Source: Ditylenchus dipsaci (lineage: Eukaryota > Nematoda > Chromadorea > Rhabditida > Anguinidae). Taken from it: 64,000 nucleotides of DNA. The DNA lies in NCBI GenBank assembly GCA_004194705.1, contig SADC01000912.1, positions 124,001 through 188,000 of the forward strand. The letters are read 5' to 3'. Shown one piece after another: positions 36,795 through 48,153 of this stretch (the first letter of the stretch is position 1; each line of letters opens with the position of its first letter). The notes beneath the pieces are model-generated. The model was given only the letters and a program-made list of their open reading frames with translations. It ran no database searches and was not told the DNA's origin. The position numbers and the translations under genes were made by a program.

Positions 36795-37447
36795 ACTAGG
36801 GTAGCACGCGAGCGAGTACCCGACCGGTTCGGATACCCGTATACCCGGGCTTTTGAGCAAAATAACTCGGACCGTACAGCCGGGTCTGCGGCTAGAAAAG
36901 GTTAGACCAGAGAAGAAATGAGTACTTTTGAGCGGCAGGATTTCGGTATTCTTTTGTAAGAGACATTTTTTGAAACTTTAATTTACATAATAATTCTCAA
37001 CCATATACTGAAAATGACGCCAGGAAACAGAGCTACATTCTAAATGAAGGCCGTAAATGATTATGTAAATGAAATTTCAAAAAACGTCACTCCCAAAATA
37101 ATACCAAAAAGTTCTGGGGTAGCCCGAGATAAATGGCATGGGAGTGGACATGGTTGAAGGTTTTTTGAATCCTAGTTTTAACTTTAAATCATGATCTGAT
37201 GAATTTGTTGTATAGCCAAGAGTGTGAGGATCATTTTGACTACAAACTTGTAAATTAAAGAATATAAAAAAGGGTGTGCACCCAGGGGGATATGAACCTG
37301 AGAGTTCAAAATATTCGCATTATGATTTGCACCCCCACCACTCCCCCCTTCAATACCCGTGAACAGGGCGACTACCCGCCCGGATCAAACACTACCCGGG
37401 TACCCGAGAACCGGGTTGACCCAAATTACCCGCCCGCGTGATACCCT
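36795..37447. repeat. Foldback with GGGTACCCG-rich ends
   Basis: Ends TAGGGTAGCACGCGAGCG and CGCGTGATACCCTA, with repeated CGGGTACCCG/TACCCGGG words in the inner part. Inside is ACCCAGGGGGATATGAACCT, resembling an inverted tRNA B box. Long arms of about 110 bp. Confidence 0.7.
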
Positions 37448-37449
37448 AT

Positions 37450-38240
37450 TAAGTACCTCAGGGGTGGTAGTAACAATCAACGGATAAAATCAGCGGATAC
37501 GGATAAAATCCGCGGATAGAAATATCAAGTGGTGACCAAGTGGTTACAAAACCCCAAATTTTGTGAAGAGAAAATTTTGTTTAAAATTTCCCAAAATTCA
37601 TTCAAATAGGCTTTGAAAGTAAAAAAGCACAAAAATTGACAATTGACTAGAGAATTTCTGAGTAACTTACCAAAGTCTAGTTGGATTCAACCCCCACCTG
37701 AATACTCAATTTGGACATTCTCTAAGGATCTAGCACAGTCCAGTCGGGCGCATCAACCGAGGTTAAGATTGCAATAAACGTGCCAACTGCTGAGGATCAT
37801 TTTGGTGCGAAGTGAGTGTTGACAGAACCATTTATGGCATCCAGCCCTGAGTGCTTAGGGTACATGGCAAAATTAACCTAAACCGAAATTTTCATAAACC
37901 ACCTGGTTAATTTAAAAATCGACAGCAAATAAACAACTAAATACACTAAAAGAAAGTCGGAGAAAAATGCTACATTATGGTCAGACAAAAAATTTGCTCA
38001 GAATATTCCAGAGAAAAAGTTATTTGAAGTTGACAGGTGGACTCTGCCAAACGTAAATTTGAACTTCTTTTCGACCAAACTTTTTGTTCTTCCAATAAAA
38101 TTGCGCGAATATCTCCCTTATTTGATAGCGAAAAGTCTAAGCTATCCAATGGTATAAAAAGTTCTGATAAATAACTGACATTATTCAAATTCATAAAAAA
38201 GAATCAAAAAATTGGACAAAAATAGTCAAAATCTGTAAAA
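37450..38240. other. No gene seen; short GGATAAAATC repeats
   Basis: Two tandem copies of GCGGATACGGATAAAATC-like units at 37475-37520. The remainder is unremarkable AT-rich DNA. Confidence 0.35.
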
Positions 38241-38247
38241 ACAGTTA

Positions 38248-38604
38248 ACAAATCAAATGATAAACATTTTTTGTCTCGACATGAAAACCACAAGTTTTCG
38301 ATTTTGTTCCTCTTCCTCCATTCCTGGCAGCTACTCGGTTATGAAACGCCATCAAGTTCTTCTTGTTCTGTTTCAGCTTCTTGAAGATGTTGTTCGGTCC
38401 TTGGTAAAGCGGTCCTACAAAGTTAACGGGAGCATTGTCGGCAGAGAACGATACGAGATTTTCCCATTTGAGACCGTGCTTCTCCAGAACTTGTACGATG
38501 AAGTTTGCAACGAGCAGAGAATCCTCCCCAGGCATATCTTTCATATCAAGCAGACGGACTTGTACTCCCTTCGATGCGGTGAAGAATCTGTAATGGCTCA
38601 TTTA
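38248..38604 (-). pseudogene. hAT-related (DUF4371-type) transposase fragment
   Basis: A 118-residue open frame: MSHYRFFTASKGVQVRLLDM, then SLLVANFIVQVLEKHGLKWE and LVSFSADNAPVNF. This is the RNase H core region, with the second catalytic Asp in ADNA, of hAT-like proteins related to human ZMYM6/SCAND3-type sequences. It has neither the N-terminal zinc finger nor the dimerisation domain. Unusually, the opposite strand is open too (38257-38607). One arm of a CGACGACAACG foldback begins right behind it. Confidence 0.65.
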
Positions 38605-38935
38605 TAAACGTTGTCGTTGTCGTCGTCATTTTCGTTGGAATATTTTTTTATAAAACCCTTTTTTTCGCCAACGACGACGACAACGACGACCTATTTATCA
38701 AAAATCCAACGACAACGCCAGCGACAACGACGACGCAAAGGACAACGAAATTTTTCATTCAAAATTGGACAAATTTCGCATTCTTAGACGAGATTTCAAG
38801 GGAAAACGTGTGGAGAGTATAGATAATCCTTAAAATTCTGACTTAAAATGCAACATTTGTCTAATTTGGAAGAAAAATTTTCGTTGTCGTTGGCGTTGTC
38901 GTTGGATTTTTTCGTATTTATAGATAAGTATTTAT
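38605..38935. repeat. GTCGTTGTCGTCGTC foldback
   Basis: TTGTCGTTGTCGTCGTCATT is followed by CAACGACGACGACAACGACG, a second set at 38700-38750, and GTCGTTGGCGTTGTCGTTGG at 38885. A shortened relative is at 39670-39900. Confidence 0.7.
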
Positions 38936-39014
38936 TGATAAGTACATTTAAAAAATATAAGATCTTGGGTCCCGAAATAAGTAAACGAACTTATTAATAA
39001 GTACGATGGGAAGC

Positions 39015-39240
39015 CCTTGTTTAAACCAAGGCTACCATATGTCCTTTTTTAAAAGATTCGTCCTTTTTTTGAAATCCCGATTTTTTTCTTCGAAATTTCA
39101 GTCAAAATCTTTTTTTTGCTTAGAAATGGCAATAAGCACTAGATAAATGCACCTTTTTCTTAAAAAATTGTCAAAACTTCCTCTTTTTGGCCCAAATGTC
39201 TTTTTTAAATCAATTTTGAGATGGAAGCCCTGGTTTAAGC
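39015..39240. repeat. Dispersed repeat shared with 42357-42575
   Basis: Shared words, same orientation: GTCAAAATSTTTYTTTTKCTT, GGCAAYAAGCACTRGATAAA and GGAAGCCCTGGTT/GGCTCCCTGGTT. Confidence 0.55.
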
Positions 39241-39419
39241 TAATAATTTGATTTTTTCGAAAAAAATACTTTTTTGTTACCGAAAGTAAAAAACAGATAA
39301 GTGTTATTGAAAAAAATATTATCTCTGAATGAACTCGTGAAGATTATCTTCAAAATTAAGCTTTTGAAAATTTTAGTTAATAAAAATTGTGTCATGTCGT
39401 TCTATCAAGGGTAATTTTC

Positions 39420-39547
39420 TTTGTCTGTGATTAGCGAGGAATGTCGCTATATCGAGGGTGAATTTTGACTAATTTTTCTACCGGCCAACCAAATTTGAAA
39501 AAATATCGCTATATTGGGGGTGTTGTTGTATCGGAACTCGACTGTAA
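39420..39547. repeat. TACAGTC-group MITE, diverged
   Basis: Left GTGATTAGCGAGGAATGTCG with CTATATCGAGGG, right GTATCGGAACTCGACTGTA, word TATCGCTATAT. Confidence 0.6.
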
Positions 39548-39973
39548 TAATTTCTCATGAAAACTTTTTTTATGTAGTTGGAATATGTACTTTATTCAAC
39601 ATTCAATTTGTAAATAAATGTATTACAGTCCAAACTCGATTCAACAATGCCCAAAATATGGCTCTTTTTTATAAACGCTGTCGTTGGTGTTAAAACAATT
39701 TTTTCGTAAAAGCGATTTTACACCAACGACAATGATGACCCTTTTATAAGACATCCCACGACAACAAAAGGTTTCCTTCCGAATTGGACAAACTTTTGGT
39801 ACATAACAATATTTCTCACACGTTTTCTTGACTGAAAATGCGAAATTTGTCTAATTTAGAAAAAAATTCGTTATCGTTGTCAGTGTTGGCATTAAGAGAA
39901 TATAGTTGAACAATATAGTTAAATCGAGGTTTGACCGTAAACTTGTAAAATATACAAAACATAAATAGTACAG

Positions 39974-42900
39974 TTAACACCAATAGCTTGAAAAGGCTCC
40001 ATTTAAATAGGCTGGATTTCCTCTTTTGTCTATGGGTGACCGTGCTGTTTTTCTGGCTATTCTATGGTATTGCTGTAACCGATCTATCAGCTGTCTCACT
40101 AATGCTGGGTGTTGTCTGTTTATATCTTGGCTTTCATACGGATCTTTAGCCAAATTAAACAGGCGCGCTCGACCGGCTTGAGAGTTCATAAGTAGTGGGG
40201 TTTTGGTCTCGTAGATGAGCTTAAAGTCATATTTGCGAATAGCAGACAGAGGAGTGTTGACATTGTAGATGAATTGATTTCGTCTTAAAACTTGTTTCCC
40301 GTTGTTTATAATCATTGGCCACTGGTTTATGCCATCGCCTTGAAAAAAAATTTAGTTTATTTGTTTGAGATCAAGGTTGTCCCAACACTATGCTGTATGA
40401 TTTCACAATACACTTTTCGAATGAGGGGTCAGTCGGCCAAAAGTATATGCTCGTTTCACAACCCTAATTTAAATTCACAACCCTAACCTAATCGAACTTT
40501 GGCCAATATAATACGTGAGTAAATCGAGTTATAGCCAATGTTATACTCAAGCCAGTCAGGACTTGGTCAAAACTCGATTAGCCCAGCATTATATTGGCCA
40601 AAGTCCGATTGTGTGAAATATAGGTTTCTCCAAAACACGATTAACTGAAACAAAGGATCGGCGCCAAGGCCGGTCGAAAAAGACGAATTCCCAAAACCGA
40701 GTTGGCCGAAAAACGATTGGGCAACTTCCCCTAAAGACTTTTCGGACAAACTGTGAACAGGTACCAACCTAATATCCTTTTAGTGCCAGGAAACCGACGT
40801 ATATGCTTAAATATAGAAAAAAAATGGAAAAAGTGTTAAAAATCTACAAGGCTATGGAAATTTTTGATAATTTTGCTGAACTATGCATTCGAATATTTTT
40901 GTAATTTTGGATTAACTCAGAACTTAGCCCGGTTTCCTGGCTCATTTGTCAGTGCGAGGTTGTACATGTCCACTAACATTTTATGTATACTACAGATGCA
41001 AAACGATATCGAGAAATTCCGGGACTTCCGTGCTTAGGATAAATAAAAGAATAATTTAATCATAAATTAGTATTGTTTAGTTTGTAATTAGTAGGGACCG
41101 GATTTATATGCTCTTTAAAATGAGAAATATGCGCATGAAATATACCCTAAAAACATCGAAATATGCCCTAAAATTGAAAAATATGCTGAAAACTTGACAA
41201 AATATGCCCTAAAAATTGAAAAATATGCTGAAAACTTGACAAAATATGCCCTAAAAATTTAAGCGTAAAAACGTTTTATATGCTGATTAGGCTGTTTTAC
41301 AGATAAAAACATACTTTTCAGCGTTTATTGTTGTAAAAAGATTTTAGATTTTACAACAAATAGATAATTCACCCTGGGATACGATTCTAATTTCGATCCT
41401 TTTTTTATTTTGATACTATAAAATCATTAGTTCAACAGTTAATATAAAAATTGGCTATTAAGAGGTCTGTAAGTAAAAGGTACTTCTTTAGTCCTGACAT
41501 ACTCGGATTTTTCAAAAAGTGACCCAAAATCACCCCTTGAACTCATTTTTTCTGCACAACAAGATACGAGAAGCATTTATACACACTTTCTGAATAAGAA
41601 AAATTAAATTTTTTCTAAAAAATTTGTCACCCGCCCCTTGGCGGTAGATGGTATTTTCGGGTATTTCAGGGTCATTTTTGCGTGATTTATCACATTTTTC
41701 TTGCTGGAGCTGGGCAAAATTAGTCTCTAAATGCACTTTTGATGAAGAGTATTGCTCGGAATTATATCTCAGGTATGTGTGTGTGCGCATCTCTAACCAA
41801 ACGAGCCCCCTGCGGTCCCTTCGGGGGCGCAGGGGACTTGGTTACTTGGGGTTGAGATGCGCACACATACATACCTGAGACACAAATCACTCGAAAATGA
41901 CTCTGGATGCATAAAAGCATTTGCATATCAAAGTCTCTTTATGCGGTAAGCCACAGAAAGTAAAAACCTGTTCGAAGTCTAGCATTTTTATTCAGATTTT
42001 GCTTAAAAGGGTTAAAATTTGGTCAAAAATACCTTAAAAAGACCATCTACCCCAAGGGTGGGTGACAAATTTTTTTGATGAAATTCAACTTTTTTTATTC
42101 AGAAAGTGTTTAGAAATGCTTCTCGTACCTTGTTGGGCGGAAAAAATGAGTTCAGGGGGTGATTTTAGGTTACTTTTTAAAAAACCCGATTATGGGGGAA
42201 ACTAAAGAAGTGCCGTAAAATGATTACATTGAAAAAGAATCGAGATTTTATCATTTTTCCATTTAAATCACTGAAACGGGAGAAAAATAGTCTTACAGTG
42301 CATTTAATAAAAGACAAAACTTATATTTATTTTAAAATATTACTTTTAAGTGTTAAGTTCAGGGCTCCCAATCGTCATTTTTAAAAAGATTTGTCTTTTT
42401 TTTGGAACCCAAAATCTCTTTTTATTTTTGAAAATTTAGTCAAAATGTTTCTTTTTCGCTTCAAAACGGCAACAAGCACTGGATAAAATGACCCTTCTCC
42501 TTCGAAAATAGTCAAAATGTCCTTTTTTACCCAATTGTCCTTTTTCTGAATTTTTCATTAGGCTCCCTGGTTAAGTTGAAAGTGTAACGCCACGAAACTT
42601 TTTACTCTGTCAAAACTTGTAAAAATGTGTTTTTCAGACGAAGACGAAAATTTATTGGCTAGACTTTACTTGGCCCCCCCCCCACGGCTGACCCACTTTC
42701 GAGGTGAATTTTTGAAAACCGATTGCATATTCGTGTTTCTCGACCCGGATTTTTACGGGAAATGATCATCAGATTCTGTGAAAGTGAAAAAAAAATTTTG
42801 GGATTTGCCTTAGTCCCCCAAGGTAAAATTCTAGAAAAATTTGAAAAAAAAATATTTTTCAAATTGGCGCCTTTTGAATTTTAAAGGGATTAAGGGCTGT

Positions 42901-45900
42901 ATTGGGAGGGGAAGGGAATAAAGGGGGCCACTTTTATGGCAGAACAATAGAAAAGTAAATTTATGTATTCTTCGACTGCCTCACCATGTTTTTCAACTGG
43001 GCCGTGGCAAAAAGAGACTCTATACGCATTTTTTGATCAAGACTACTTCTCGGAATCATGTCTAAGGTAAGTGAGTGCGCGCATCTCTAACTCTCAAGTC
43101 CCCTGCACCCCCTTCGGGGGCGCAGGGGGCTTGGGGGCTTGGAGGTGAGATGCGCACACCCACATACCTTAGACACAAATCACTTGAAAGTGACTCTGGA
43201 TGCATGAAAAAGCATGCATACCAGAGTTTATTTATGCGGTAGGCCCAGTATTCAAAACTATGTTCAACATCTTCTTGTTAGGGGCCATGTGTGATAAGTG
43301 GCCCCTTTTATTCCCTTCCCCTCCCAATAGAGCCCTTAATCCTTTAAAAGTCAAAAGGCGCCAATTTGAAATTTTTTTTTTCAAATTTTCTAGAATTTTA
43401 CCTTGGGGGACCAAGGCAAATCCCAAAAATTTTTTTCACTTTCACAAAATCTGATGATCATTTCCGTAAAAGTCCGGGTCGAGAAACACGAATATGCAAT
43501 CGGTTTTTAAAAATTCACCTCGAAAGTAGGTCAGCCGTGGGGGGACCAAGTAAAGTCTAGCCAAAAAGTCATGTAAAATGTCTCGTAGAAAACTGCGCAT
43601 AATTATGTTCCAACCCAATATTATATTTGGTTTTTTATTATTTATTACTGGAGAGCGCCGAAAAAACTCCTCAGAATAGGCCCTTAAAGTATGGGGTGTC
43701 GTCTTTATTAGAAAAAATGGTATTAGAAATAAGTTCATCCTCCAGCAGTTTAGTTAGTAAAAATGCAAAATATGCCAAAATATGCTGTGAAAAACGCCAT
43801 AAAAGCGCTCGAAACTAAGCTAAAAAGCGTTTTAAAGTTGTATTTAGTCCAAAGCATATCCGCAAAAAAATATGCAAAAACATATAAATCGGGTCCCTAG
43901 TAATAAGTCTTTGTCAACAAAATAATGAAATAATAATAAAATTATAAAATAATTTGATTTAAATTTAAATAATTGAAAATATATACCATAGCTTTGCACA
44001 TCTAGACCAGCCATTGAAAGAATAGTAGAATACCAATCTACCACGTGAAAAAGACTAGAAAAAATATTTTTTTGTTTTAAAATGTGTGGAAAAAATCTTA
44101 CTCATATCGATAACTAAATTTTTTATTGTACAAAAATTTTAAATATAAGAAATACTTACGAAAATTTTGTTATAAGTCTAGGAAAATGCACAAAGGTGTT
44201 AGTTTTTGTGCCACCCTCCCACAGAGTATTTTTTTGTCCTCTTAAAGGGTAGTTGGATGCTCCATACCTTAATCAGATTTCTCAGTGCTGAAAAGCTCAG
44301 ACATTAAACTTACATGGCGTCACCTCCATTCTGCAAAAGTAATTTATTAAAATCGTGCTTTTGGGACTTTTATTAGTAAATAACATCACTGCTGAAGATA
44401 ATAATCGTATTTCGGTAAATTTTTAAGCGTTTTAAATGCTCCACAACACGGCCAATCGCTTCATCCATGGCTGTCAGAATTGCTAAACAAGCTAATGTTA
44501 ATGTTAATAATCCTAAGCTCAAAAAAGTTATTTTTGAATAAAGATTTTCGGCAAAGTCCTAAAAGAGCACTGCTGTCGTCATAGTTTTACGGATTAATTA
44601 GGTTTTACTACAGTTGAGTCTCGATATAGTGCAACATCTCGGGACCGGCTAAAACCCGAAATATATCCAGGGTCTGACTATACCGAACATAGACCTTTTG
44701 CCCTATTCTTCTTTTGCCCCCCCCCTGTCGTTTTTTTTGCTTAATTTTTCCTTGAAATCTAGCAAAATCGATTCAAAATCAATGAGATCTTTAACTTCAA
44801 CAGGCTGCTTCGGGACCATTTTTGCATTTCTGAATAAGCATATCCAAATATAGTCAACTCTCGATATAAGCACACCCCTCTAGTTCGTTCCCGCCTATGG
44901 TCCGACATTTTTTTAACCCGATTTTCGAAGTCTTTTGCCAAACCTGATTCGTCAGTCTGATCAGAAAAATCGTACAGATTCTGATTCCACCAATCAGTTT
45001 TCGAGATAGCCACAAGTTTGCCGAAAAGACCCGCGGCTCTCTTTTTTAAAATTAGGTGTGCCTAATTTTACCTATTTTTTAAAAAAGGTGTGCTTATATC
45101 GAGAGCCGCGGGTCTTTTCGGCAAACTTGTGGCTATCTCGAGAACTGATTGGTGGAATCAGAATCTGTACGATTTTTCTGATCAGACTGACGAATCAGGT
45201 TTTGCAAAAGACTTCGAAAATCGGGTTAAAAAAAAGTGTCGGACCCTAGGCGGGAACGAACTAGAGGGGGTGTGCTTATATCGAGAGTTGACTGTATTCA
45301 GAATAAAAAATATTTTGTGCGAAAATCAAGCAAAAAACGGGCAGGAGTAAGATGCGGCAAATCACATTGCGACAAATCAAATTGCGGCAAAATCAGATTG
45401 CGGCAAATCAGATTGCGACAATTCAAATTGCGGCAAAATGAAATTCCGACAATTTAAATTGCGACAATTCAAATTGCGGCAAAATCAAATTGAGACAATT
45501 CAAATTGCGGCAAAATCAAATTGCGGCAAATCATATTGCGACAATTTAAATTGCAGTAATCAAATTTGAAACTTTCAAGTAATGCTTAATCTGCCACCAC
45601 TAAGTGGTCTCAATAAGCTGCCGTCTAAACAGGCTTGTTTGTGAGATGAGATTTTGCTAGAAACCAAAAATTGACTAGCTGTACAAAAATCAGCAAATAA
45701 TCGAACAGCATAATGTGCTGTTTGACAGCAAAAGTGTCGAATCTTGACCAGCACCATAATTGCCCTACTAAATCTACTAAATTCAACATTAGAACATAGC
45801 TAACCATGTATACAACACCTAAAATAACGATCAACCCAAATAGCAGCCCAATGTGACCCTCCCACTTATGCCGCAATTTGATTTTGCCGCAATTTGAATT

Positions 45901-48056
45901 GTCGCAATTTGATTTTGCCGCAATTTCATTTTGCCGCAATTTGAATTGTCGCAATTTGATTTGTCGCAATGTGATTTGCCGCATCTTACTCCTGCCCCAA
46001 AAAACGGCACCACAAGGACCAAGCTCAAAATCGGTACCCATTGAAGGATAGGGCCGACCTTTTCGAACAAAAACAAACACAAATGTTGAAATAGCTAGTT
46101 AATAGCTGCTGTGTCTTACTTTTTTTGTATTTGACAATTAAATAATAGTTTTAAAAACAGTTTTTAACGTGAAAACAATATACTTTTTTAACTAAAAATA
46201 TTGATCTAAAAACTTTTAAAAATCAAATTTTTGTGTTTTCGGAAAAGAATTTTGGCCAAAGTCGCACTTTATTAATGGCGAAGCTTTCCGAGTTTCCTTG
46301 CCGGCCACCAAATCATATTCTCGATGGCACTGTATCTAGGCTCGCACAATAAAGGAGTCGCACTATACCGAGACTCTACTGTATTCTCAAAAAATTCTAA
46401 TATAAAACCAATGTATTACCACAATAAGTGAGTCTTTTAGGGTTGTGAAACAGAGCTAAGCACTTGTTTCTGTAGTAGGCTGGAGCTTGTAGTGGAGAAT
46501 GAACAGACTGGAAAGCTAGGTACAGAAAGAAAGGGTTTGGTTTGTAACTTTGCTGGTGAGTGGAAATAGTTTGCATGGCTTCTTCTGTGAACAAGTGCTA
46601 AACTTCAATGTATCTAGTGTATTTGCATTTTAAGTGGACAAACAGTGGAATAAATGCCATTTTTGCTGAAATCAGGCACACTGACTCCGTCGTGTTCACG
46701 AAACAAATCTAGACCTCGCATCATGATGCCATTGTTGCGGTCAAACAAATCTGCAGTATTTTTTTTATAAATTTCAAGATTTGTTATTGTTTTTGAAATG
46801 AAGTTCATTAGAGTAAAATAGCAAAAAGCAAACAAGTTACTTGTTAGTGAATTGCTAAAACGCGTCGACCGGTCTAAATTGCTAGTGGGTTCGATTTCCA
46901 ATGCCTGATTTGCACTTTTGATGATTTAATTACGTAAAAGCCCGAGTGAACCCCATCACCATCATTGCAATTTAAGAGGTGTCCCGCGCGCATTGAAACG
47001 TGGGAAATTCTCGCTGTCGGCAACGGATATGGTTCTTTAAAGATATCCCTACCAGCACTATGGTTGAAATATCCTTGCTGCGGCCCGTAATATCCATAGA
47101 ATGAGTCGAATCCACCACGAACAGTGGGCAGAAACTCTTTTTGGCAGTAGCCCAAATGCCATTTACCAACCATATAGTTGCGGTAGCCAAGCTTTTGAGG
47201 TCCTGTGGAAAGAAAGGGTAGTCTAAAGGAACTCCTCCTGGCTCGGCTTGCAAAAATACACCATTCTATTTGATTACTTTCTTTATTAATTTTTTATGCG
47301 AAAATACCTGGGTTCCTGTGCGAAAAGGATAAAGACCAGTCATTAAGGCTGAACGTGTACTTAAAATTCGTTTTTCAAACAATTTTAAGACTATAAAAAA
47401 GACCTACGGTGTGCACAATTGGTTGACATACGAGTTGGCCAAGTAAGTGGAATGCTCACTAAAGGCTAAATCTCTGAGATAGGGAGTGTGCAGATTTTTG
47501 TCTGTAAAATTAAAACTAAACAATCGTAATAATTATAACTGGGTGAAAGGAGGCCATATCAGAAGGTGGGGCTTTTTAAGACACTGACTGAAATTTTACG
47601 AGGAAAAAAATTACCGTATTTTCTCCAATATACCGACATTCTCTAATAAACCGACACCCCTAGTTTGAGGGTCCGTATCTCAGCCCAGAGAAAAAAATTT
47701 ACATCGCTGTTTATTGCGTTTTTTTAGATTCCACGAGCCCTACCGATTTCGATTTTTCGATTTTGGACCTTCAATTAAAAATCTCGAGAACGACCCAAAA
47801 TTTTCACGATTTGTGAAGGATTTAAAAATTAACAGACATGTCGGTTTATGAGAGAAAATATGGTAGGCTTGGCTAGGGACGGCCCAAATGGCACATATCT
47901 CAAAATCAAACCATGCCAATCGACGTCTGCGAAGCCCAGATCATCTGCTAGTATGAGTATTATATTAGGCTTAGAACCTGTAATGACTTTGGCTGCACTT
48001 GCTAGCTTAGCACATAACAAGAAAGCAAAATAAATTAATGTGCAAAAATACGGCAT
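39974..48056 (-). CDS. Arylsulfatase (B/I/J type), complete, 11 exons
   Basis: Secreted or lysosomal sulfatase that would hydrolyse sulfate esters of glycans. Exons: 48056-47912, 47501-47408, 47359-47308, 47265-47053, 46750-46644, 46597-46420, 44482-44385, 44330-44314 (17 nt), 44267-44160, 44054-43987, 40338-39974; all phases agree. A signal peptide ([20 protein letters not shown]) is followed by [20 protein letters not shown] with metal-binding Asp pair; the formylglycine site reads [14 protein letters not shown], split across exons 2 and 3; [67 protein letters not shown] and [20 protein letters not shown] follow, then [16 protein letters not shown]. The C-terminus is [14 protein letters not shown] ... 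AFSSYWC. One base is missing at the T run 47193-47196. About 500 residues, the usual size. Introns 1, 6 and 10 are filled with transposons. All catalytic motifs are intact. Confidence 0.95.
40480..40770. repeat. Foldback in arylsulfatase intron 10
   Basis: AACTTTGGCCAATATAATAC at 40496 faces ATTATATTGGCCAAAGTCCG at 40591; AAATCGAGTTATAGCC and CTCGATTAGCCC are further partial matches. Confidence 0.5.
41486..42215. repeat. Palindromic element with GC hairpin
   Basis: Outer arms AATCACCCCTTGAACTCATT and AATGAGTTCAGGGGGTGATT; CTACCGCCAAGGGGCGGGTGAC-type words pair around. Centre 41760-41885: GTGTGTGCGCATCTCTAACC ... CCCCTTCGGGGGCGCAGGGG. Confidence 0.8.
42655..43566. repeat. Palindromic element with GC hairpin, arms about 370 bp
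   Basis: Outer arms GGCTAGACTTTACTTGG-like/CCAAGTAAAGTCTAGCC; GCTGACCCACTTTCGAGGTG and CACCTCGAAAGTAGGTCAGC. Centre 43068-43175: AAGTCCCCTGCACCCCCTTC / GGGGGCGCAGGGGGCTTG. Left and right arms are over 90 percent identical by eye, the longest symmetric copy of this family here. Confidence 0.88.
44850..45296. repeat. TACAGTC-group MITE, near-perfect palindrome
   Basis: Ends ATAGTCAACTCTCGATATAA and TTATATCGAGAGTTGACTGTA; word AGCACACCCC; core TAGTTCGTTCCCGCCTAKGG and TCCGACA. Arms of about 200 bp mirror to the centre near 45060. Confidence 0.92.
45340..45998. mobile_element. hAT-like foldback with iterated GCGGCAAAATCA words and 8-bp duplication
   Basis: Ends GGCAGGAGTAAGATGCGGCA and TGCCGCATCTTACTCCTGCC. 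The left arm runs about 210 bp through some fourteen units alternating TTGCGGCAAATCAAA, TTGCGACAATTCAAA; the right arm has about nine in inverse orientation. AAAAAACG occurs on both flanks (45332-45339, 45999-46006). The interior (45560-45865) has no transposase. Confidence 0.85.
46970..47043. repeat. Right end of a GGACCAT-type foldback in arylsulfatase intron 4
   Basis: TGTCCCGCGCGCATTGAAAC followed by TCGCTGTCGGCAACGGATAT and GGTTCTTTAA, matching the end of 8310-8508. It starts close behind the donor at 47052. Confidence 0.6.
47612..47865. repeat. TACCGTATT-group MITE in arylsulfatase intron 1
   Basis: Ends TACCGTATTTTCTCCAATAT and TTATGAGAGAAAATATGGTA; word ACCGACA (twice on the left, GACATGTCGGT on the right). 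It ends 45 bp from the exon 1 donor. Confidence 0.85.
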
Positions 48057-48153
48057 ATTATTTTCATATATGATAAGGAAACTCTTTTTATAAGGAAGTC
48101 GATTGATAAATGGAAAATAAAGAAAAAGCAGAGAGTCAGTCTGAGACGGTTAT

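Larger units (their letters stand above)
41092..43899. mobile_element. Non-autonomous hAT-type element, 2.8 kb, in arylsulfatase intron 10
   Basis: Ends TAGGGACCGGATTTATATGC and CATATAAATCGGGTCCCTA. Flanking octamers GTAATTAG (41084-41091) and GTAATAAG (43900-43907) differ at one base, as an aged 8-bp duplication would. Subterminal AAAATATGCC words occur many times at the left (two 43-bp tandem units at 41170-41260) and some at the right (43765-43880). No transposase; it contains two hairpin palindromes. Confidence 0.75.
44609..46383. repeat. TACAGTT-group element, 1.8 kb, filling arylsulfatase intron 6
   Basis: Ends TACAGTTGAGTCTCGATATA and TATACCGAGACTCTACTGTA, word AGTGCAAC/GTCGCACT. It contains a complete second element (44850-45296) and the iterated foldback 45340-45998. 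Intron 6 itself is 46419-44483. Confidence 0.8.

Noticed and set aside
44759..45350. Overlapping open frames on both strands ([15 protein letters not shown] and similar)
   Set aside because: They are translations of the two arms of a palindromic MITE; the same peptide appears on both strands because the arms mirror.
45575..46082. 151-codon and 83-codon minus-strand frames with [11 protein letters not shown] repeats
   Set aside because: The Cys/Asn/Lys repeats come from translating the GCGGCAAATCA iterations of a foldback.
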